Positions 59,691 through 64,000 of a stretch of DNA of 64,000 nucleotides are shown one piece after another. This stretch comes from Epiperipatus broadwayi (Eukaryota > Onychophora > Udeonychophora > Euonychophora > Peripatidae): assembly GCA_028023455.1 (NCBI GenBank), contig JAQFVV010006309.1:4007482-4071481 (forward strand). The letters are read 5' to 3'. The notes beneath the pieces are model-generated. The model had not been told where the DNA came from, searched no databases, and worked only from the letters and a program-made list of their open reading frames with translations. Within the stretch, counting starts at the first letter, position 1; every line of letters begins with the position of its first letter. The translations under genes and the position numbers were made by a program.

Positions 59691-60329
59691 AAAACTAATT
59701 ACTAAAATGTTTTGTTAAGAAATATTAACTAAAAATAGCAACAGTAAATGATTGCAAAAAACAATAGAGAAGAACTATTAAAAAGATGGATTAACCTAAA
59801 AAAGAAAGAGGCCTGCAATGAGGAGGAAAAAGAAGAAAGACTTGGACTGGCCTTCATATCCAATATAATCTCTGCTGAGAGTATTGAAGTGGGATCTAGG
59901 CAAGCTTAGAAGCCACTCTCAACTTTTATTTTTTAGTATTTGTAAAAGTTTGTTTTTAATGTTAAAGATAAATATGTATATATTGTAAATATTTATATAT
60001 ACACTGTAAAATATTGATATTAAGGAGTTTTAGAATAATTAGTAATTAAATAGTTCCAACATACTATACTCTGAGGGACTTTTTTATTTATAATATATTG
60101 TTTGATTCATACTCTTAGTTATAGTCATAAATGTATTAATTGTATTGCAAGTCCGAATATAGTATATTGCACAGTTGGACAGTCAAATATAGAGTGTGAT
60201 AACAATTTGTAGTGAGATTGTCAGGGCACAAATAATCAGTGAATTGAAATTAAAAGCCAGACAGTGTGTAAGTAGATTAAAAGTGTTGATAGGCAAACCA
60301 TTAGTGAAGAATATGGCAATAGCATAGTT

Positions 60330-62135
60330 AGGAATATGTGTATTTGATATTAATACTCTTTCAGAGGGGCTTATTTATACAAAATATATTGATAAATATT
60401 TTATTGTTAATAAAATTAAAGATGATGTAACAAAAATTGCCACACTACTCCTATTCAGAGGACAGAGAATAAATGAGGTCACAAACCAACCATGCAAACC
60501 CAAGATCTCAAAAATCTGTCTTATATAGAGTTAATCAGATGACTTAGTAACCATTTTATCTCTAAGCCATTGAAGTACATAATTTGCCTTCACTTCTGAA
60601 ACAGATGCCAAGTGGGGGGGGAGAGGAAATTTTGACACTGCCTTGAGAGACTTGGCAAGAAATTGTACATAAGGAAACTATTTAGAGGAAATGTTTCTAG
60701 AACAGGTTTTGTGGAGAATGAGCAATGACAAATCATGATCTATAATATCCAGAAGCCATCAAAAGAGGCATGATCTATAAGTTAGTACTAAGAAGCTCTA
60801 AAGAGTTTCAACAACCTAACATGGATGATATAAAACAGAGTACAATCTTTAAGACAAGCAAGGCAGAAGAGTCACAAAATGATAAAAAGTGAATGTTATC
60901 ATTGCAGAAAGAGTAGACATACTGCACATGAATGTAGTTGGAAAAGTGTGAAATGCAACAGTTATGGAAAGATAGGCCACCCAGCAAAGGTCTCCCACAT
61001 AAGTATACATAAAAAGTAGCTGGAAAGCAAAGTTAGGAAATTGTAATGTTTTACCAAAATAAATAAAGCAAGTATAAATAAAAGGCAGCAAATAATATAA
61101 GTGGTACAGGAATGTGATAATCTCATAGAAATGGAGATAGATAGTGATGCCAGGATTTCTATCATACCACAGAGAGGATCTGAGTTAAGTAAAAAAAGAT
61201 CAATGACCAACAAAGAATAGAAAAAAAGAGTTAAAAACAAAAGATGCAAATGGAAATCCCATAGGGTAGTAAATGTAATGATAGCCATAAATGTCAATCA
61301 AGATAAACTAAACATATATAGTTAAAGATGATATATGGTTTGTCTCTGTAGGCATTAAAATATGCATGATAAATAAAGTAAATATTGAAAAAGAAATAAG
61401 AACTAAATTCCTTAAACTTTTTGCATAGAAGTAAGGAAAAATTAATACCAAGCCAGATGAAATTGAGCTTTGAGAAGACATAAAACCCATCCGCTGCAAG
61501 CTGACAAATATATCTTCTGCACAAAGATCATGGGTTGAAGAGGCATTAGATAATATAATAAAGAAATATGTACTGATGCCTGTGGAATCTAGGCTACACC
61601 TATAGTTGTCATAACAAAACAGAATGAACACATTTGCATATATGTATAGTTGGACTGTAAACAAATGCATAACTAAAATTTCATATCCCATTCCAAATGT
61701 TAGAGAATTACCAGTTGGGCTAAATAGATCAAATTATTTCACACTGCTGAATTTGAACGTGCTTTTCATCAGGTACTGGTATTGAAAAAAAACAGCTGCA
61801 ATAATCATCTGCTATTTGGAGTAATCATCACCTTGAATGTATTCCAAGTAAAGATCAATGCATTATTAGAAGGGCTGAATGAAGTGATGCCATATTTTTA
61901 TGATATACTCATGACAGCAGATTCAGATAAAGCATTACAAAATAAATTGGATAAAGTATGTGATAGGCTAGAAAATTTTTGAACCACACTTAACCTGGGA
62001 AAATGTATTTGGAGTTTATCAGATATCAAGTTTCTAGGCCACATTATTTCAAGTTCCTGAATCAGACCTGATTCTGAAAAGATTAAAGCAATTATTAATA
62101 CCCAAACTCCCAAAAAATGTTAAAGAATTCAAAGT
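60330..62135 (+). mobile_element. Ty3/gypsy fragment, copy 3 (gag to RT)
   Basis: The gag start near 60,380 (DKYFIVNKIKDDVTKIATLL) is followed by NFDTALRDLARNCT and NYLEEMFLEQVLWRMSNDKS. The zinc knuckle at 60,895-60,936 is CYHCRKSRHTAHEC (CX2CX4HX4C), followed by KCNSYGKIGHPAK, a second knuckle that lost two Cys. A protease-like EIDSDARISIIP (near 61,137) has DSDA for the active-site DSGA. RT traces end with IKFLGHIIS and KNVKEFK at 62,120, where the element is cut off. No LTR was found. Confidence 0.8.
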
Positions 62136-62239
62136 AAACAGGTAGATAAATAAACAATAAATGATCTCTTTCCTTCTTTCCAAAATAATCCAGACACAAT
62201 ATATATTTAATTAAAATACACACTTTAAAAAAAAAAAAA

Positions 62240-62580
62240 AAAAACTTGTTTATTTATCATTGAATCATTAATATTCATTTCTTCCTTGTATTGTTGCAAC
62301 CATTTCTTTTGCTCTTTGTCAAAGGATTATACGGATTTGGCAATGCAATAAGAAAGATAAAATTATAATCCTTCATAAAGAGGATTATAATACATACGTG
62401 AAAGATATTCTTTTAAAACTTCTCAGTAATTAATAAATCGTACTAAAATTTCTACACATATATATGTATTTTTTTTTTGCTGGTTGTTAGATGAAGACCA
62501 TATGAGATGGTTGAAATGTTGAAAGATAAAAGTAGATATTAATGATTCATTGATAAATAAACAAGTTTTAAAAGAAAATA
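62240..62580. repeat. Family Z inverted dimer
   Basis: AACTTGTTTATTTATCATTG and ATCATTAATATTCATTTC at left mirror GATTCATTGATAAATAAACA at right. The right arm carries AGATGAAGACCATATGAGAT then GGTTGAAATG (62,489-62,517), in which ACCAT pairs with ATGGT, giving the same hairpin layout as families X and Y. Confidence 0.75.
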
Positions 62581-62910
62581 TAGAATATAAAGGTATTTTT
62601 ATGTATTTATATATAGATAGATCAATAAATGACTGAAAGCTAATGGATAGATAAATAAACGAATGAATAAAAAATGAATTGAAACTTCATTAAATCACTT
62701 GTGGATGTATTAGAGGAGCAATTTTATACTCCCTGCCAACATTTATCACATTCAATCTCATAGTATCTTTTTCTGAATTTTATTATCTACAAATAACATA
62801 TTTAAACAATTTTGTTATCAAAATATTAATAATTGTATATTAATATTAACAATTAGATATTAAATTTATATATTGATATACAGTATTTTAAAATTTTCAA
62901 TAGTTATAAT

Positions 62911-62985
62911 TAGAGGGAATTTGAACCTAGATTTCAAGCTCTCTTCCGATACGCATAACGATATATCTAGCACAATGATATACAA
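62911..62985 (-). repeat. tRNA-like end of the palindromic family
   Basis: The minus strand reads GAGAGCTTGAAATCTAGGTT then CAAATTCCC, matching the outer end of the elements at 13.3 and 59.4 kb. No second arm is present. Confidence 0.6.
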
Positions 62986-63887
62986 TAGCGGTTAATTATT
63001 TATTCAATCGTCATTAAATAAATAATTGCCATGCTAGTTAGTATATCTATTATAATTTTATTCATACTGTTATATATAACAAGTTTTTTCATAAAAACGA
63101 TTGTTTTTAAAACATATTAACGATTATGTTAGTCATATAACTTTTAAACCTTTCACGTAATATATTTTCCCATTAATTTAATAGTAAGATCTTTTGTAAA
63201 TAAATTAGTTTCGTTCTTAGTATATGCATAATATACTTTGAAAATTAAGAATACGGAATTTTAATATAAATTATTAATTCTAGCAAAAATATTAATACTT
63301 AGTATGTCACTTTAAGATATATGCGCACACACAAGTATATATTCATCACTAATATTTATTTATTTTATTCTGGTAATCGAATACTTTATATTTGGAATAA
63401 CAAAGTTAATTAACAAATACACTTTCGCTAAATGATTACTTTTTGAAATTGTATGTATACATATCCGGTTATATGTGTTATAGCATTATTTATAATTTTA
63501 GAAAATTAAGATTAATTACAAACTTTAAAAAATTCGCACTAGATGACAGCAGCTATCAAGAGTTTACTTTTTATAAAAAATTTTTTAAAAAAAAAAAAAC
63601 ATGCTTTGACGTCAAATAATTACATGTTAGTCAAACCAAAAGTATTTTTTAAAATGTTTTAGTATAAAATATATTATTTATATTAGTGCATATTTTCAAT
63701 TAGAGTAAAACCTTTATTTTTTTTAAAATAGTTAATTCACAAAAGAACGAATCGATTATTCAAAGAAAAGTGAATGTGTTTATAAATAGAGAGAAAACGA
63801 AGCTAACATTTTTTACGTTTTGAAGAGATTATTTCAAACATGCAATATCGAAATTATATTTCATTACAATAGTATATAACTAACGGG
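62986..63887. other. AT-rich, nothing recognised
   Basis: No ORF or recognised repeat. Confidence 0.4.
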
Positions 63888-64000
63888 CAGTGCAGGATTT
63901 AGTTTGGTATAAGCTAAATAAACTATAGCTTAGGGCCTTACAATTTGCAGGGGCCTCAAAAAAATTCTATTTTTTTTACAAATGCAATTTTTTAAAAATA
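63888..64000 (+). mobile_element. hAT-like terminus at window edge
   Basis: Begins CAGTGCAGGATTTAG and continues with ATAAGCTAAATAAACTATAG and CTTAGGGCC, then GGGGCCTCAAAA, a pattern common in hAT-superfamily ends. The rest lies outside the window; the octamer before it is CTAACGGG. Confidence 0.5.

Noticed and set aside
48421-64000. Search for the exon upstream of the HE...GxYRxS exon of the ABCG2-like gene
   Set aside because: No minus-strand segment with a VEKKLF-like end and a donor in the right phase was seen; the exon is probably outside the window.

Overview
This is an AT-rich animal (metazoan) nuclear window made almost entirely of intron and mobile-element sequence. It has no operons, ribosome-binding sites or long intact ORFs. 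It does have introns with GT/AG borders, tRNA-derived SINEs, APE-type LINEs, Penelope-like, Ty3/gypsy and several cut-and-paste DNA transposon remnants, and many microsatellites. The repeat mix would fit a mollusc such as a cephalopod, but that is inference.

Host gene. Two exons of one minus-strand gene are readable. Exon 47,683-47,807 (125 nt) and exon 10,897-11,051 (155 nt) join in phase across a 36.6-kb intron. They encode the HE...GxYRxSxYF segment and the following transmembrane helices of an ABCG2-type half transporter. The neighbouring exons were not found, so the gene probably runs off both ends of the window.

Left flank (1-10.9 kb). A decayed Ty3/gypsy element with both LTRs (335-5,101, minus) is followed by a degenerate minisatellite, a hAT element with an 8-bp target duplication and a nested repeat, three SINEs and a LINE fragment.

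The giant intron (11-47.7 kb). It holds a LINE fragment, a gypsy element with two LTRs (13.2-19.0 kb) whose 5' LTR is split by a 690-bp palindromic tRNA/hammerhead-like element, a piggyBac-like TTAA element (22.0-22.75 kb), an unidentified decayed coding sequence (23.2-25.2 kb, minus), a foldback element, a near-complete LINE with SGNH-esterase, endonuclease and RT domains (29.0-33.1 kb), an L1/Tx1-like LINE tail (35.1-36.8 kb), a (GATA)n array, a CpG-rich patch at 39.4-39.7 kb, and a repeat-poor stretch (42.0-44.6 kb).

Right flank (47.8-64 kb). It holds a MITE, a palindromic Penelope-like element with two opposed GIY-YIG endonuclease tails flanked by tRNA-Leu-like repeats, LINE fragments, a pogo/Tigger-like transposon, a third gypsy copy and the start of a hAT-like terminus.

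The most unusual theme is a short hairpin, CTGAnGA followed by a small stem and then a GAAA-like box. It recurs in at least five sequence-unrelated repeat families. Most of those repeats are inverted dimers, and two of the families also carry tRNA-like pol III boxes. This resembles the hammerhead ribozymes known from Penelope-like elements and from the schistosome Sm-alpha SINE.
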